Of a stretch of DNA of 64,000 bases, positions 15,302 to 24,661 are shown piece by piece; the stretch's first letter is position 1; every line of letters begins with the position of its first letter. The stretch is from positions 1 through 64,000 of the forward strand of contig WHSO01000005.1 of NCBI GenBank assembly GCA_009380075.1, read 5' to 3'. The position numbers were made by a program, and so were the translations under genes. The notes under the pieces were generated by a model that did no database searches, had not been told where the DNA came from, and was given only the letters and a program-made list of their open reading frames with translations. The stretch comes from Alphaproteobacteria bacterium (GTDB taxonomy: Bacteria > Pseudomonadota > Alphaproteobacteria > SMXQ01).

Positions 15302-17596
15302 ATGCTTCCCGTCGATCGACCCTTCCGCGACACCGCCGCCGCTGCCCGCGCCTTGCGCTGCGCGTTGCGTGCCGTGGCGCTCGGCCTTCTGCTGGCAGTG
15401 CCGGTGTCGGGCGCTCTGGCCCAGGGCGGCGGCGGGACGGACGCCCCTCCGCGCGCGGCGGCGGACGCTGCGGCACCGCCGACCACCGGCAACGCCGCCG
15501 AGCTGGAAGCGCTGTCCCGCACGCTCCGCGACGAGGCGGCCCGCGCGAAGTTCCTGGAGACCCTCGACGCGCTGATTGCCGCGCGGCGCGCGAACGAAGC
15601 AAAGGCCGCAGCGCCTGCCCGGCCGGCGCTCAGCGACCGTATCGCGGCGGCGGTGTCGGAACGCGCCGGCGCTCTGGCCACGCGCACCGCCGTGGTCCTG
15701 TCGGTCCTGAGTGAGGCACCACGTCTTATCCCCTGGGCGGAGAGCCAGGTGACGGAGCCGCGCAAGCGCGACCGGCTGGTGGGTCTCGGCTGGCGGTTCA
15801 TCGTCATCGTCGGCCTCGGCATGGCGGCGCAGTTCCTGTTCCGCCGGGCGACCGACGGCACCCGGCGGCGGCTGGAGAGGGTGCCGGAGGACGAGGCGAT
15901 GCTGGCACGCGGGCTGCGATTCCTCGGCCGCGCGCTCATGTTCTATCTGAACGCTTTCGCCTATGCCGGCGGTGCCTACGCGGCCTATCTGCTGCTGCCG
16001 ATGCCGGGGGTCGGGGCGACGGTGCTGCTGGTCGGCGCCTCGTCGTTCTTCGTGGCCAAGCTCATTCTTGCCACGGCGCGCATGTTCCTGTCGCCCACCG
16101 TGCCCGGACTGCGCCTCGGGACCTTCAGCGACGAAACCGCGCAGTATCTTTACCTCTGGGTGCGCCGTCTGGTGCGGATCTTCGTTTACGCGTTTTTCCT
16201 GCTTGAAGCGGTCCGGCTCGTCGGGCTGCCCGGGCCGGCGCACGAATCCCTGATGTATATCGTCGGCTTCGCCTTCGCCGGATTCCTCGTCGTCTTCGTC
16301 ATGCAGAACCGCGTGGCGGTTGCCGCGGCGATCCGCGGCCGGACGCGGTCCACGGCCGCCGGCGGTGCGCTCGCCCGTGTCGCCGCGGTCTGGCACATCG
16401 TCGCCTTCGCCTATATCGCCGCGGTCTATCTGGCGTGGCTGTTCAAGATCAGGGACGGATTCGAGTTCCTCATGATGGCGACGGGGTGGACGGCACTGGC
16501 CCTGGTGCTGGCCCGCGTTGTCGTGCTTATGGCCGACCGGGGTCTCGACCGGGTGATGCACATGGGCACCGGTATTGCCGGGAATACCCCGGCGGTCCGG
16601 GCCCGTGCCAACCGCTACATGGTTGTTCTGCGGGCCCTGACGCGATGGGCCATCGGCATCGTTGCGGCGCTCTTCATCCTCAGGGCCTGGGGGCTCGACA
16701 CCCTCGGCTGGCTCGCCTCGCCCGACGGCGTGGCCGCGATCGAGAAAGCCGTCGTCATCGCCATCATCGTGGTCCTCGCGGTGCTGGCCTGGGAGGGGAT
16801 CAATCTCGTCATCGCGCGCTATATCCGGCGCCTCGATTCCGCGGGCGCGAGCTCGGCCCGCGTCCGGACCCTGCTGCCGCTCCTGCGTACGACGGCGATG
16901 GTCGTCCTCGTGACCTTGGCCGGCCTGATCGCGTTGTCGGAACTGGGCGTCAACATTACGCCCCTTCTGGCGGGAGCCGGCGTGCTGGGGCTGGCCATCG
17001 GCTTCGGGTCGCAAAAGCTGGTGCAGGACGTCATCACCGGCCTGTTCATCCTGGTCGAGGATACGCTCGCGGTGGGCGACGTGGTGCGCTTCGACGCCGA
17101 TCACGCGGGTGTGGTCGAGGGCCTGTCGATTCGCACGGTCAAGCTGCGCGATCTTGCCGGGAACGTCCATACCCTCCCGTTCTCGGAGGTCAAGACCGTC
17201 CTCAACATGACCAAGGGGTTCGCCTACTACGTCTTCGACGTCGGCGTTGCCTACCGGGAAAACGTCGACGACGTCATCGCCGTTCTCAGGGATATCGGCA
17301 CGGAAATGCAGAAGGACACGGAATACGGCGCGTTCATCGCCGAACCGCTCGAAGTCCTTGGCCTCGACAGGTTCGCGGATTCCGCCGTCGTCATCAAGGT
17401 CCGGCTCAGGATCGTGCCGCCGATCAAGCAATGGGCGGTCGGGCGCGAATTCAACCGTCGCATGAAGGCGCGCTTCGACGCTGAAGGGATCGAGATCCCG
17501 TTCCCCCACCAGACCATCTATTTCGGTGAAGACCGTTCCGGCAACGCGCCGCCGGTGCGGGTCGCGTCGGTGCCGCCGTCATCGGAAACGGACTGA
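15302..17596 (+). CDS. Large MscS-family mechanosensitive channel (YbiO-like)
   Basis: 764 aa. A signal-peptide-like N-terminus (ALGLLLAVPVSGALAQ) leads a periplasmic segment rich in Ala and Gly, followed by about eight to ten membrane helices, then the MscS core: LSELGVNITPLLAGAGVLGLAIGFGSQKLVQDVITGLFILVEDTLAVGDVVRFDADHAGVVEGLSIRTVKLRDLAGNVHTLPFSEVKTVLNMTKGF. The C-terminal IEIPFPHQTIYFGED is typical. The size and export signal match the moderate-conductance YbiO group. The start at 15302 gives a clean signal peptide; the track extension to 15224 does not. Confidence 0.9.
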   Translation: MLPVDRPFRDTAAAARALRCALRAVALGLLLAVPVSGALAQGGGGTDAPPRAAADAAAPPTTGNAAELEALSRTLRDEAARAKFLETLDALIAARRANEAKAAAPARPALSDRIAAAVSERAGALATRTAVVLSVLSEAPRLIPWAESQVTEPRKRDRLVGLGWRFIVIVGLGMAAQFLFRRATDGTRRRLERVPEDEAMLARGLRFLGRALMFYLNAFAYAGGAYAAYLLLPMPGVGATVLLVGASSFFVAKLILATARMFLSPTVPGLRLGTFSDETAQYLYLWVRRLVRIFVYAFFLLEAVRLVGLPGPAHESLMYIVGFAFAGFLVVFVMQNRVAVAAAIRGRTRSTAAGGALARVAAVWHIVAFAYIAAVYLAWLFKIRDGFEFLMMATGWTALALVLARVVVLMADRGLDRVMHMGTGIAGNTPAVRARANRYMVVLRALTRWAIGIVAALFILRAWGLDTLGWLASPDGVAAIEKAVVIAIIVVLAVLAWEGINLVIARYIRRLDSAGASSARVRTLLPLLRTTAMVVLVTLAGLIALSELGVNITPLLAGAGVLGLAIGFGSQKLVQDVITGLFILVEDTLAVGDVVRFDADHAGVVEGLSIRTVKLRDLAGNVHTLPFSEVKTVLNMTKGFAYYVFDVGVAYRENVDDVIAVLRDIGTEMQKDTEYGAFIAEPLEVLGLDRFADSAVVIKVRLRIVPPIKQWAVGREFNRRMKARFDAEGIEIPFPHQTIYFGEDRSGNAPPVRVASVPPSSETD

Positions 17597-17608
17597 TCAC
17601 CGACGCCA

Positions 17609-18235
17609 CTACCTGCCGGCAGAGGTGTCATCGTCGGCGGCTCCGTCGATGACCTCGCGGGCGATGCCGTAGGAGAACCCGGCACGCGCGAGCGCCGCGA
17701 GGTCGCGCGTCCGTGTGTCTTCGCCCGCGGGCCCGCGCCGCCATGGGCCGAGGCGCCGGCGGCGCGCGAGCGCGCGCGCCGCGGCGCGGTCCAGCGCGCG
17801 GGTATCGGCGGAGTCCCCGGACTCGGGATCGAGGCCGGCGATGGCGGCGGCAATGTCGTCGTCGGAAACACCCTTGCGCCGGAGCCGGAACACGACCGCC
17901 CGCACCGCGACGCCGCGCGCGAACAGGGTCCGCGCGCGGGCCTGGGCGAAGGTGGCATCGTCGATCAGCCCGGCGTCGCGGTAACGGACGACGATGGTAT
18001 CCACCAGCGCCCGCCCCTCGGCCGGGTCGGTGCCGTGATGATGCGCGGCGCGATGGACACGGCGCATCAGCACCTCGGTCAGGCCCTTGGCGGTGGTGGC
18101 GAAGCGTGCGAGATAGGCGAGCGCCGCGTTCTCGAGCGAGGCGCGCGTGACCTTGCGCGGCACGCGCGGCCGTTTCCGGCCGCGCCGCGCATCTCCTGCC
18201 GCGCTCCTTGCCTCGTCCTTCGTCATCGCCGCCAA
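17609..18235 (-). CDS. recX: RecX-like regulator of RecA
   Basis: 208 aa, helical-repeat protein of the RecX family: TRASLENAALAYLARFATTAKGLTEVLMRRVHR, then LVDTIVVRYRDAGLIDDATFAQARARTLFARGVAVRAVVFRLRRKGVSDDDIAAAIAGL and LAALARAGFSYGIAREVIDG. RecX binds RecA filaments and modulates recombination and SOS. No recA is present in the window, so this is a detached copy, which is not rare in Alphaproteobacteria. The start could be either of two nearby ATGs (18235 or 18226); the N-terminus is basic and variable. It is divergent from the ABC-2 permease gene. Confidence 0.82.
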   Translation of the reverse strand: MAAMTKDEARSAAGDARRGRKRPRVPRKVTRASLENAALAYLARFATTAKGLTEVLMRRVHRAAHHHGTDPAEGRALVDTIVVRYRDAGLIDDATFAQARARTLFARGVAVRAVVFRLRRKGVSDDDIAAAIAGLDPESGDSADTRALDRAAARALARRRRLGPWRRGPAGEDTRTRDLAALARAGFSYGIAREVIDGAADDDTSAGR

Positions 18236-18281
18236 AAATGGCAGGCTTGCACGCCCTTGTCATCCCGCCCTAAAAAGGGGC

Positions 18282-19103
18282 ATGTCGCTCCTGCCCGAGG
18301 CCTCCCCCCAGCGGTCCCTTGCCCCGCGCCCCATCGGGCGGGTGAACTGGCTCGGCCTCGCGGCCTTGGTGCGCAAGGAAATCCGGAGGTTCCTCGCGGT
18401 CTGGGTCCAGACCGTGGGGGCGCCGGCGGTCACGACGCTGCTGTTCCTCGCCGTCTTCACCCTGGCGCTCGGCCGCGCGTTGCAGGTGGTCGGCGGCGTG
18501 CCGTTCACCCAGTTCCTGGCGCCGGGCCTGATCATGATGGCGATGATCCAGAATTCCTTCACCAATTCGTCGTCCTCCATCGTGTCGTCCAAGATGCAGG
18601 GCAACATCGTCGATGTGGTCATGGCACCGCTGTCGCCGCTGGAACTCACCATCGGCTACGGCATCGGCGGCATGGTGCGCGGACTCATGGTCGGCACGGT
18701 GGTGGCGCTCGCCATGTCGGTGTTCGTAACGGTTGACATCGTGCATCCGTGGCACGCGCTCTTCTTCGCCATGATGGGTTCGCTGATGCTGAGCCTGCTC
18801 GGCGTGGTCGGCGGCATCTGGGCCGACAAGCATGAACAGAATGCGGCGGTGACCAATTTCATCATCACGCCGCTCGCCTTCCTGTCGGGGACGTTCTATT
18901 CGATCGAGCGGCTGCCCGGGATGTGGAACGTCGCCGCGCGTCTCGATCCGTTTTTCTACTTGATCGACGGATTCCGCTACGCCTTCACCGGCCATGCCGA
19001 TGCTCCGATCGCGGTCGGTTATGCCATTATGCTGGCCGGCAACCTGGGGCTCGGGACGCTCGCCTGGCTGATGTTCCGTTCCGGCTACCGCCTTCGGGCG
19101 TGA
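18282..19103 (+). CDS. ABC-2 type transporter permease
   Basis: 273 aa with six predicted membrane helices and the ABC-2 pattern: LAALVRKEIRRFLAVWVQTVGAPAVTTLLFLAVFTLALG, QFLAPGLIMMAMIQNSFTNSSSSIVSSKMQGNIVDVVMAPLSPLELTIGYGIGGMVRGLMVG, and NFIITPLAFLSGTFYSIERLPGMW. The family exports drugs, polysaccharides or lipids with a separate ATPase. No ATPase gene is adjacent, so its partner is elsewhere. The ATG at 18282 follows AAAAAGGGGC. The substrate is not identifiable. Confidence 0.9.
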   Translation: MSLLPEASPQRSLAPRPIGRVNWLGLAALVRKEIRRFLAVWVQTVGAPAVTTLLFLAVFTLALGRALQVVGGVPFTQFLAPGLIMMAMIQNSFTNSSSSIVSSKMQGNIVDVVMAPLSPLELTIGYGIGGMVRGLMVGTVVALAMSVFVTVDIVHPWHALFFAMMGSLMLSLLGVVGGIWADKHEQNAAVTNFIITPLAFLSGTFYSIERLPGMWNVAARLDPFFYLIDGFRYAFTGHADAPIAVGYAIMLAGNLGLGTLAWLMFRSGYRLRA

Positions 19104-19290
19104 CGGGCCGGACGCGCGGGAAAGCCCGGATTCCGCGGGGTTAGGGGCACCCCGCCGGCCTTCGCCGCCGTTGACAGGCTGCCCCGGGATATGGATACTC
19201 ACCGCTTTTTCCGCATCGCCCCCTTGGATTCGGCCTGATTCCGGCCGTCCGGCGCCATTTTCGGGCGCCCCGCAGGGGCAGGAGGGTACC

Positions 19291-20469
19291 TTGATTTCCG
19301 CCGTGATGCCGACCTACGCGCGGGCCGATCTTGCGTTCGAGCGGGGCGAAGGGGCGTATCTCTTCACCGCCGGGGGCGACCGGTACCTCGATTTCTGCGC
19401 CGGCATCGCCGTCGATTGCCTCGGCCATGCCCACCCGCACCTGGTCGACGCCTTGACGACGCAGGCCGGCAAGCTCTGGCACACGTCCAACATCTTCCGC
19501 ATCCCCGGGCAGGAGCGCCTGGCGGAACGGCTGGTGGCGAATACCTTCGCCGACACCGTGTTCTTCTGCAATTCCGGCGCGGAAGCGGTCGAATGCGGCC
19601 TCAAGGCGGCGCGGGGGTATTTCGACGCCGTCGGCGCACCGGAACGCTATAGGGTGATCTGCGCCGAAAACGGGTTCCACGGGCGCACGCTCGCCACCAT
19701 CGCGGCGGGGGGACAGAAGAAGCTGCTCAATGGTTTCGCACCGGCGATGGACGGCTTCGACCACGTCGGCTTCGGCAACCTGAATGAAACCCGCGCCGCC
19801 ATCACCGACCAGACCGCCGCGCTCCTGATCGAGCCGGTGCAGGGCGAGGGCGGAATCCTGCCGGCCCAGGAGGACTACCTGCATGGCCTGCGGGAGATTG
19901 CGGACGAATACGGCCTTCTCCTGTTCTTCGACGAGGTCCAGTGCGGCATGGGCCGCACCGGTAAGCTCTTCGCCCATGAATGGGCGGGCGTCACGCCGGA
20001 CATCATGGCGGTGGCCAAGGGCATCGGCGGCGGCTTCCCGGTCGGGGCGTGCCTGACCACCGAAGCGGCCGCCAAGGGCATGGGCGTCGGCGCCCACGGG
20101 TCGACCTACGGCGGCAATCCGCTCGCCATGGCGGTCGCCAATGCCGTCCTCGACGTCATGCTCGAACCCGGATTCATGGAGCGCGTGCAGAAGACGGGCG
20201 CGGAACTGGTTACGCGCCTCGAAACGATCGTGGAGAAGTACCCGAAGCTCCTCAAGGGCGTGCGCGGGCGGGGCCTGATGATCGGCCTGATGTGCCAGGA
20301 CGATCCCAAGCCGCTCGTTCTCAAGCTGCGCGAAAACCGCCTGCTCAGTGTCGGAGCGGCCAACAACGTGATCCGGTTGCTGCCGCCCCTGATCATCGAG
20401 GAACAGCATATCGACGAAGCCATGACGATCATCGATTCAAGCTGCGCCCAGCTCTCGGGTGGGGCATGA
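19291..20469 (+). CDS. argD: Acetylornithine aminotransferase
   Basis: 392 aa class-III PLP aminotransferase for arginine (and possibly lysine) synthesis. Motifs are [100 protein letters not shown] and the PLP-lysine loop [16 protein letters not shown]. The start is taken as the TTG at 19291, because AGGAGG lies five bases upstream; a later ATG at 19306 is too far from it, and the track start at 19171 is unsupported. It is the first gene of argD-argF-hslO, an order common in Alphaproteobacteria. Confidence 0.93.
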   Translation: MISAVMPTYARADLAFERGEGAYLFTAGGDRYLDFCAGIAVDCLGHAHPHLVDALTTQAGKLWHTSNIFRIPGQERLAERLVANTFADTVFFCNSGAEAVECGLKAARGYFDAVGAPERYRVICAENGFHGRTLATIAAGGQKKLLNGFAPAMDGFDHVGFGNLNETRAAITDQTAALLIEPVQGEGGILPAQEDYLHGLREIADEYGLLLFFDEVQCGMGRTGKLFAHEWAGVTPDIMAVAKGIGGGFPVGACLTTEAAAKGMGVGAHGSTYGGNPLAMAVANAVLDVMLEPGFMERVQKTGAELVTRLETIVEKYPKLLKGVRGRGLMIGLMCQDDPKPLVLKLRENRLLSVGAANNVIRLLPPLIIEEQHIDEAMTIIDSSCAQLSGGA

Positions 20470-21458
20470 CCGCCGCCGAAGCCTCGAAGCGCGGCCCCAA
20501 GCCCGCCCCCCGGCGTGGCGCCAAGGGCCTGCGCCACTTCCTCGATCTCGACCAGATCCCGACGGCGACGCTCCGCGCCATCCTCGACCTCGGTCACGCC
20601 TACAAGCGCGGCGACGTGCTTCCGGGAGACGCGCGGCCGTGCACCGGCAAGACACTGGCCATGGTGTTCGAGAAGCCGTCCACCCGCACCCGCGTGTCGT
20701 TCGAGGTCGGGATGAAGCAACTGGGCGGTTTCGTCACCATCATCAACAGCCAGGAATCCCAGCTCGGCCGCGGCGAAACCATCGCCGATACGTCCCGGGT
20801 CCTGTCGCGCTACGCCGACGTCGTCATGTTCCGCACGCTGCGCGAATCGAGTCTGGTGGAAATGGCCGCCCATGCCACGGTGCCGGTCATCAACGGGCTG
20901 AGCGACAAGAGCCATCCCTGCCAGATCATGGCCGACCTGATGACCTTCGAAGAGATCAAGGGGCCTCTCGCCGGGCGCACGGTCACCTGGGTCGGCGATG
21001 GCAACAACGTCTGCGCGTCCTGGGTCCACGCCACGGCGCATTTCGGCTTTACCCTGCGCGTGGCGACGCCGAAGGCCCTGGCACCCGATACCCGCATGGT
21101 CGAACGGGTGCGCGCGGCCGGCGGCGATGTCGTGCTGTTCACCGATCCGGCGGAGGCCGTCGATGGCGCCGATTGCGTCGTCACCGATACCTGGCTCAGC
21201 ATGGGCCACGGGGTCGACGGCGATGCCGCCCTCAAGGCGCATATCGCCCAGCTCGAGCCCTATCGCGTCGACGACGAGTTGATGGCGCGGGCGGCACTGG
21301 GCGCGGTGTTCATGCATTGCCTGCCGGCTTCGCGCGAGCGCGAGGTGTCGGCAGCGGTAATCGACGGCCCCCAGTCGGTGGTATGGGACGAGGCGGAAAA
21401 CCGCCTGCACGTCCAGAAGGGAATCCTGCACTGGTGCCTGTCCGGGACGGGGGCCTGA
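20466..21458 (+). CDS. argF: Ornithine carbamoyltransferase
   Basis: 330 aa. It catalyses carbamoyl phosphate plus ornithine to citrulline. Visible signatures are the carbamoyl-phosphate loop [52 protein letters not shown] and [12 protein letters not shown]. The start codon overlaps the argD stop (ATGA), so translation is coupled. An extended basic N-terminus ([25 protein letters not shown]) precedes the usual family beginning by about 20 residues. Confidence 0.95.
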   Translation: MTAAEASKRGPKPAPRRGAKGLRHFLDLDQIPTATLRAILDLGHAYKRGDVLPGDARPCTGKTLAMVFEKPSTRTRVSFEVGMKQLGGFVTIINSQESQLGRGETIADTSRVLSRYADVVMFRTLRESSLVEMAAHATVPVINGLSDKSHPCQIMADLMTFEEIKGPLAGRTVTWVGDGNNVCASWVHATAHFGFTLRVATPKALAPDTRMVERVRAAGGDVVLFTDPAEAVDGADCVVTDTWLSMGHGVDGDAALKAHIAQLEPYRVDDELMARAALGAVFMHCLPASREREVSAAVIDGPQSVVWDEAENRLHVQKGILHWCLSGTGA

Positions 21459-21465
21459 CGCGCTG

Positions 21466-22398
21466 ATGGCTTCGTGGCCGGGGCTCGCGGAAGATCTCGT
21501 CCTGCCGTTCCGGGTCGAGCGAACCGGGCTGCGCGGCCGATTCCTGCGCCTCGGACCGTTGCTCACCGAAATCCTCGCGCGCCACGACTATCCGGTGCCC
21601 GTCTCGGGCCTGCTGGCGGAGTTGATCGTTCTTACGGCGGCGCTGGGCAGCGCGCTCAAGTACGACGGCATATTCACCCTGCAGACGAACGGTGATGGGC
21701 CCGTCTCCATCCTCGTCGCCGATATGACCAGCGCCGGCGCGTTGCGGGCCTATGCCCAGTTCGACGCGGGGCGTGTCGCCGCGCTCGCCGACGGGCCGGA
21801 CCTGTCCCCGGTACCGGCGCTGATCGGTCAGGGGCATCTCGCCTTCACCGTGGACCAGGGACAGGACACCGAACGCTACCAGGGCATCGTCGCGCTGGAA
21901 GGCAGCACGCTGACCGACTGCATCCACCACTACTTTCGCCAGTCCGAGCAGATCGACGCCGCCATCAAGGTCGCCGTCGCCCATGACGGCGGGGCCGGCG
22001 AGGGGGAGCGCTGGCGGGGTGGGGCGATCATGGTGCAGCGCCTTCCCGACGTGAGCGGCGCGCCGGAGCGGGGCCGCGGCGAAGCCGACGAGGACTGGCG
22101 CGAGGTCGTGACCCTGATGGGCAGCGCCCGCACCGACGAAATCGTCGATCCGGCGCTCGCGCCCGACCGGCTGCTCTACCGCCTGTTCCATGAACCCGGG
22201 GTGCGCGCCTTTGCGCCGTTGCCGGTAAGCGCCGGGTGCCGGTGCTCGCGCCGGCGGGTGGCACGCACGCTCGCGGCCTTCCCGCGGGAAGAAATCCTGG
22301 CGCTGATGGAGGATGACGCCGTGAGCGTCCGCTGTGAGTTTTGCGGGGCGGATTATGCCTTCGACCGGGGCGCCATCGAGGCGCTGTTCGCCGCCTGA
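21466..22398 (+). CDS. hslO: Redox-regulated chaperonin Hsp33
   Basis: 310 aa. The N-terminal core includes LAELIVLTAALGSALKYDGIFTLQTNGDGPVSILVADMTSAGALRAYAQFD, AFTVDQG, and LTDCIHHYFRQSEQIDAAIKVAV. The C-terminal zinc redox switch has its four cysteines in CRCSRRR and CEFCGADYAFD, so it can act as an oxidation-activated holdase. It starts eight bases after argF on the same strand. The association with arg genes is a conserved alphaproteobacterial gene order, without a known metabolic link. Confidence 0.95.
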   Translation: MASWPGLAEDLVLPFRVERTGLRGRFLRLGPLLTEILARHDYPVPVSGLLAELIVLTAALGSALKYDGIFTLQTNGDGPVSILVADMTSAGALRAYAQFDAGRVAALADGPDLSPVPALIGQGHLAFTVDQGQDTERYQGIVALEGSTLTDCIHHYFRQSEQIDAAIKVAVAHDGGAGEGERWRGGAIMVQRLPDVSGAPERGRGEADEDWREVVTLMGSARTDEIVDPALAPDRLLYRLFHEPGVRAFAPLPVSAGCRCSRRRVARTLAAFPREEILALMEDDAVSVRCEFCGADYAFDRGAIEALFAA

Positions 22399-22532
22399 CC
22401 GGGGTGTTCCCGCCGCCGGCGCGCGGCGCCTCCGCATCCCGCCTTGAAATCGTCCCGTTTCACGGTCACGATGCCATTCTCCGCAAGGCCCGGAATTGCG
22501 TCCGGGCGCTCATAAGACGACGGTCACGTCCC

Positions 22533-23135
22533 ATGAAGCCTGTTCGACATGCCCTTGCATCCGTTTTCACTGCCCTCGCTTTGGGGGTGGTGGTGTCCTG
22601 CGCCACGCCGCCGGCGCAGCAGAATTTCCCCGAACTGAGCTACCGGCATCTCCCGCCCATCAACCTTGCGGTCGGGGCGTTCGATATCGAAAACCGCTAC
22701 GTGCCGCCGCTCAAGGACCCCAATGTCGAACACCGCGCCCCCGTGCCTCCCTACAACGCGGCCCGCCAGTGGGGAATCGACCGCATCAAGGCGCTGGGCG
22801 GTCCGGACCGCGCGCGGCTCCAGATCCTGGACGCGTCCATCGTCGAGGTGCCGCTGGCGGTGACGGGCGGCGTCCGCGGGATGTTCACCCGCGACCAGGC
22901 CGCACGCTACGACGGCAAGATCGAGATGACGCTGGAGATCCTCGACCCCAATGGGCGCCGGCGTGCCTTCGTCACCGGACGCGCCAACCGCTCCGAGACG
23001 GTGGCCGAAGGCGCCCCCATCGCCGAGCGCGAACGGGTCTGGCTTACCATGACCGAGGAAATGATGCGCCAGCTCAACCAGGAGATGACGCAGAACGTCG
23101 AGCGCTACTTCGCCAACTACATGGCGCGGCCTTAG
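22533..23135 (+). CDS. Putative outer-membrane lipoprotein, unknown function
   Basis: 200 aa. A lipoprotein signal peptide (MKPVRHALASVFTALALGVVVSCATPP) has a usable lipobox VVSC with the lipidated cysteine near residue 23. The mature part is a mixed alpha/beta domain (RHLPPINLAVGAFDIENRYVPPL, IEVPLAVTGGVRGMFTRDQAARYDGKIEMTLEILDP) ending in an amphipathic helix (ERERVWLTMTEEMMRQLNQEMTQNVERYF). Conserved lipoproteins of this general size occur in Alphaproteobacteria, but no function is recognised. It is convergent with trkH. Confidence 0.8.
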   Translation: MKPVRHALASVFTALALGVVVSCATPPAQQNFPELSYRHLPPINLAVGAFDIENRYVPPLKDPNVEHRAPVPPYNAARQWGIDRIKALGGPDRARLQILDASIVEVPLAVTGGVRGMFTRDQAARYDGKIEMTLEILDPNGRRRAFVTGRANRSETVAEGAPIAERERVWLTMTEEMMRQLNQEMTQNVERYFANYMARP

Positions 23136-23136
23136 G

Positions 23137-24585
23137 TCAATTCCGCCAGAACGCCGGCGTGAGCAGGATCAGCACCGTGAACAGCTCGAGCCGGCCGAGC
23201 AGCATCCCGAACGACAGCAGCCATTTGGCCGGATCCGGCAGGGATGCGAAGGTGCCCGCCGGGCCGATGACGTCGCCGAGTCCCGGCCCGACGTTGGCGA
23301 TCGCGGTCGCCGCCCCCGACACGGCGGTCAGGAAGTCCAGTCCCGTGGCGCCGAGCCCCACCGACAGCGCGCCGAACGACACGACGTAGAGGAAGAAGAA
23401 GCTGAGCACCGATTCGGAAACCGATTCGGGAATCGGCTTGCGGTTGAAGTGGGGCACGAAGACCCCGTGGGGCTGCAGAAGCTTGCCGATCTGGGCGGTG
23501 GTGGTGGCGTAGAGAACCTGGAGGCGGAAGACCTTGAGCCCGCAGGTGGTCGACCCGGCGCAGCCGCCGACGAACATGGCGAAGAAGAACACGGTCAGGG
23601 CGAACTCGCCCCACAGGCTGAAGTCGCTGGTGGCGTAGCCGGTTCCCGTCATCACTGAGACCAGGTTGAAGGTGACCTGCCGGATGGCGGGGCCGATCGC
23701 TTCGTCCGCGGCCATGATCCGCCAGCTCGCCAGCAGGAGGATCGCGGTGCCGGCGATGCCGAAGAACGTATGGACCTGGGAATCGCGCAGGAGAGGCATG
23801 ATGTTGCCGCGCACCGCCTGGATGTAGAGCACGAACGGCAGCGAGCCCGACAGCATGAAGGCCACGGCGATCCACTCGATGGCCGGGCTGTTGAAATGCC
23901 CGACGGAGGCATCGGCGGTGGAGAACCCCCCGGTGGCGACGGTGGTCATGGCATGGGCGACGGCATCGAACCCCCGCATTCCGGCCAGCCAGTAGGCGAG
24001 CGCGCAGGCCATCGTCAGCCCGACGTAGATTATGCTGATGATGGCGACGACCTGGGCGACTCGCGGCAGCGCCTTTTCGGTCTTTTCGGACGATTCCATG
24101 CGGAACAGTTGCATGCCACCCACCCGCAGCATGGGAAGCACCGATACCGCCATGACGATGATGCCGATGCCGCCGAGCCACTGCAGGATGGCGCGCCAGA
24201 TCAGGATGCCGGGCGGGGCCCGGTCGAGCCCTACGATCACCGTTGCGCCCGTGGTGGTGATGCCGCTCATCGCCTCGAATACGGCGTCGGTGTAGCTGAG
24301 CTCGAGGTCGGCCAGCGCGAAGGGGAGCGCCCCGAACAGCGCGATCACCAGCCACGAGACCGTGGTCAGCAGGAAGGCCTGGCGCACGCCCATGCGCGCC
24401 GCTTCCGTCCGCATGGTCAGGATCAGGGTGACGCCGATGAACAGGCAGGCGCCGGCCGCACCGGCGAAGACCCGCCAGTTCGCATGTCCGGTAACGATGT
24501 CGGCGAGCGCCGGCACGCCCATGCCCGCCGAGAGGATGACGAGAAGCAGTCCGATGATGAAGAAGATGGGGCGGATGTCGGGCAT
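23137..24585 (-). CDS. trkH: Potassium uptake protein TrkH (copy 1)
   Basis: 482 aa inner-membrane K+ channel subunit with four MPM repeats. The pore-loop glycines appear in AMSGITTTGATVI, MTTVATGGFSTADASV, SVMTGTGYATSDFSLWG and AIANVGPGLGDVIGP, and the GGCAGSTTCGLKVFRLQ segment is characteristic of TrkH/TrkG. It needs TrkA for gating and energy coupling; no trkA is in the window. It lies 76 bp downstream of a paralog of the same length and orientation, indicating tandem duplication and divergence. It has its own promoter-like sequence in the gap. Confidence 0.93.
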   Translation of the reverse strand: MPDIRPIFFIIGLLLVILSAGMGVPALADIVTGHANWRVFAGAAGACLFIGVTLILTMRTEAARMGVRQAFLLTTVSWLVIALFGALPFALADLELSYTDAVFEAMSGITTTGATVIVGLDRAPPGILIWRAILQWLGGIGIIVMAVSVLPMLRVGGMQLFRMESSEKTEKALPRVAQVVAIISIIYVGLTMACALAYWLAGMRGFDAVAHAMTTVATGGFSTADASVGHFNSPAIEWIAVAFMLSGSLPFVLYIQAVRGNIMPLLRDSQVHTFFGIAGTAILLLASWRIMAADEAIGPAIRQVTFNLVSVMTGTGYATSDFSLWGEFALTVFFFAMFVGGCAGSTTCGLKVFRLQVLYATTTAQIGKLLQPHGVFVPHFNRKPIPESVSESVLSFFFLYVVSFGALSVGLGATGLDFLTAVSGAATAIANVGPGLGDVIGPAGTFASLPDPAKWLLSFGMLLGRLELFTVLILLTPAFWRN

Positions 24586-24617
24586 GGGCTCCGCGCGGCG
24601 GGGTCGGGCTGGGGCCG

Positions 24618-24646
24618 ACTATAGGGCCTGCCCCGGTTTGCGGCAA
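24618..24646 (-). promoter_or_regulatory. Promoter candidate for trkH copy 1
   Basis: On the minus strand TTGCCG and TATAGT are separated by 17 bases, placing the start of transcription about 25 bases before the trkH ATG. This suggests the downstream trkH can be expressed independently of its tandem paralog. Confidence 0.5.
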
Positions 24647-24661
24647 AGGGGCCGCGCGCGG

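Noticed and set aside
14807-17509. 900-codon minus-strand ORF spanning arsC and the MscS-family gene
   Set aside because: Only its last 117 codons (arsC) show a protein family; the rest is a His/Asp/Arg-rich antisense reading of the well-supported channel gene.
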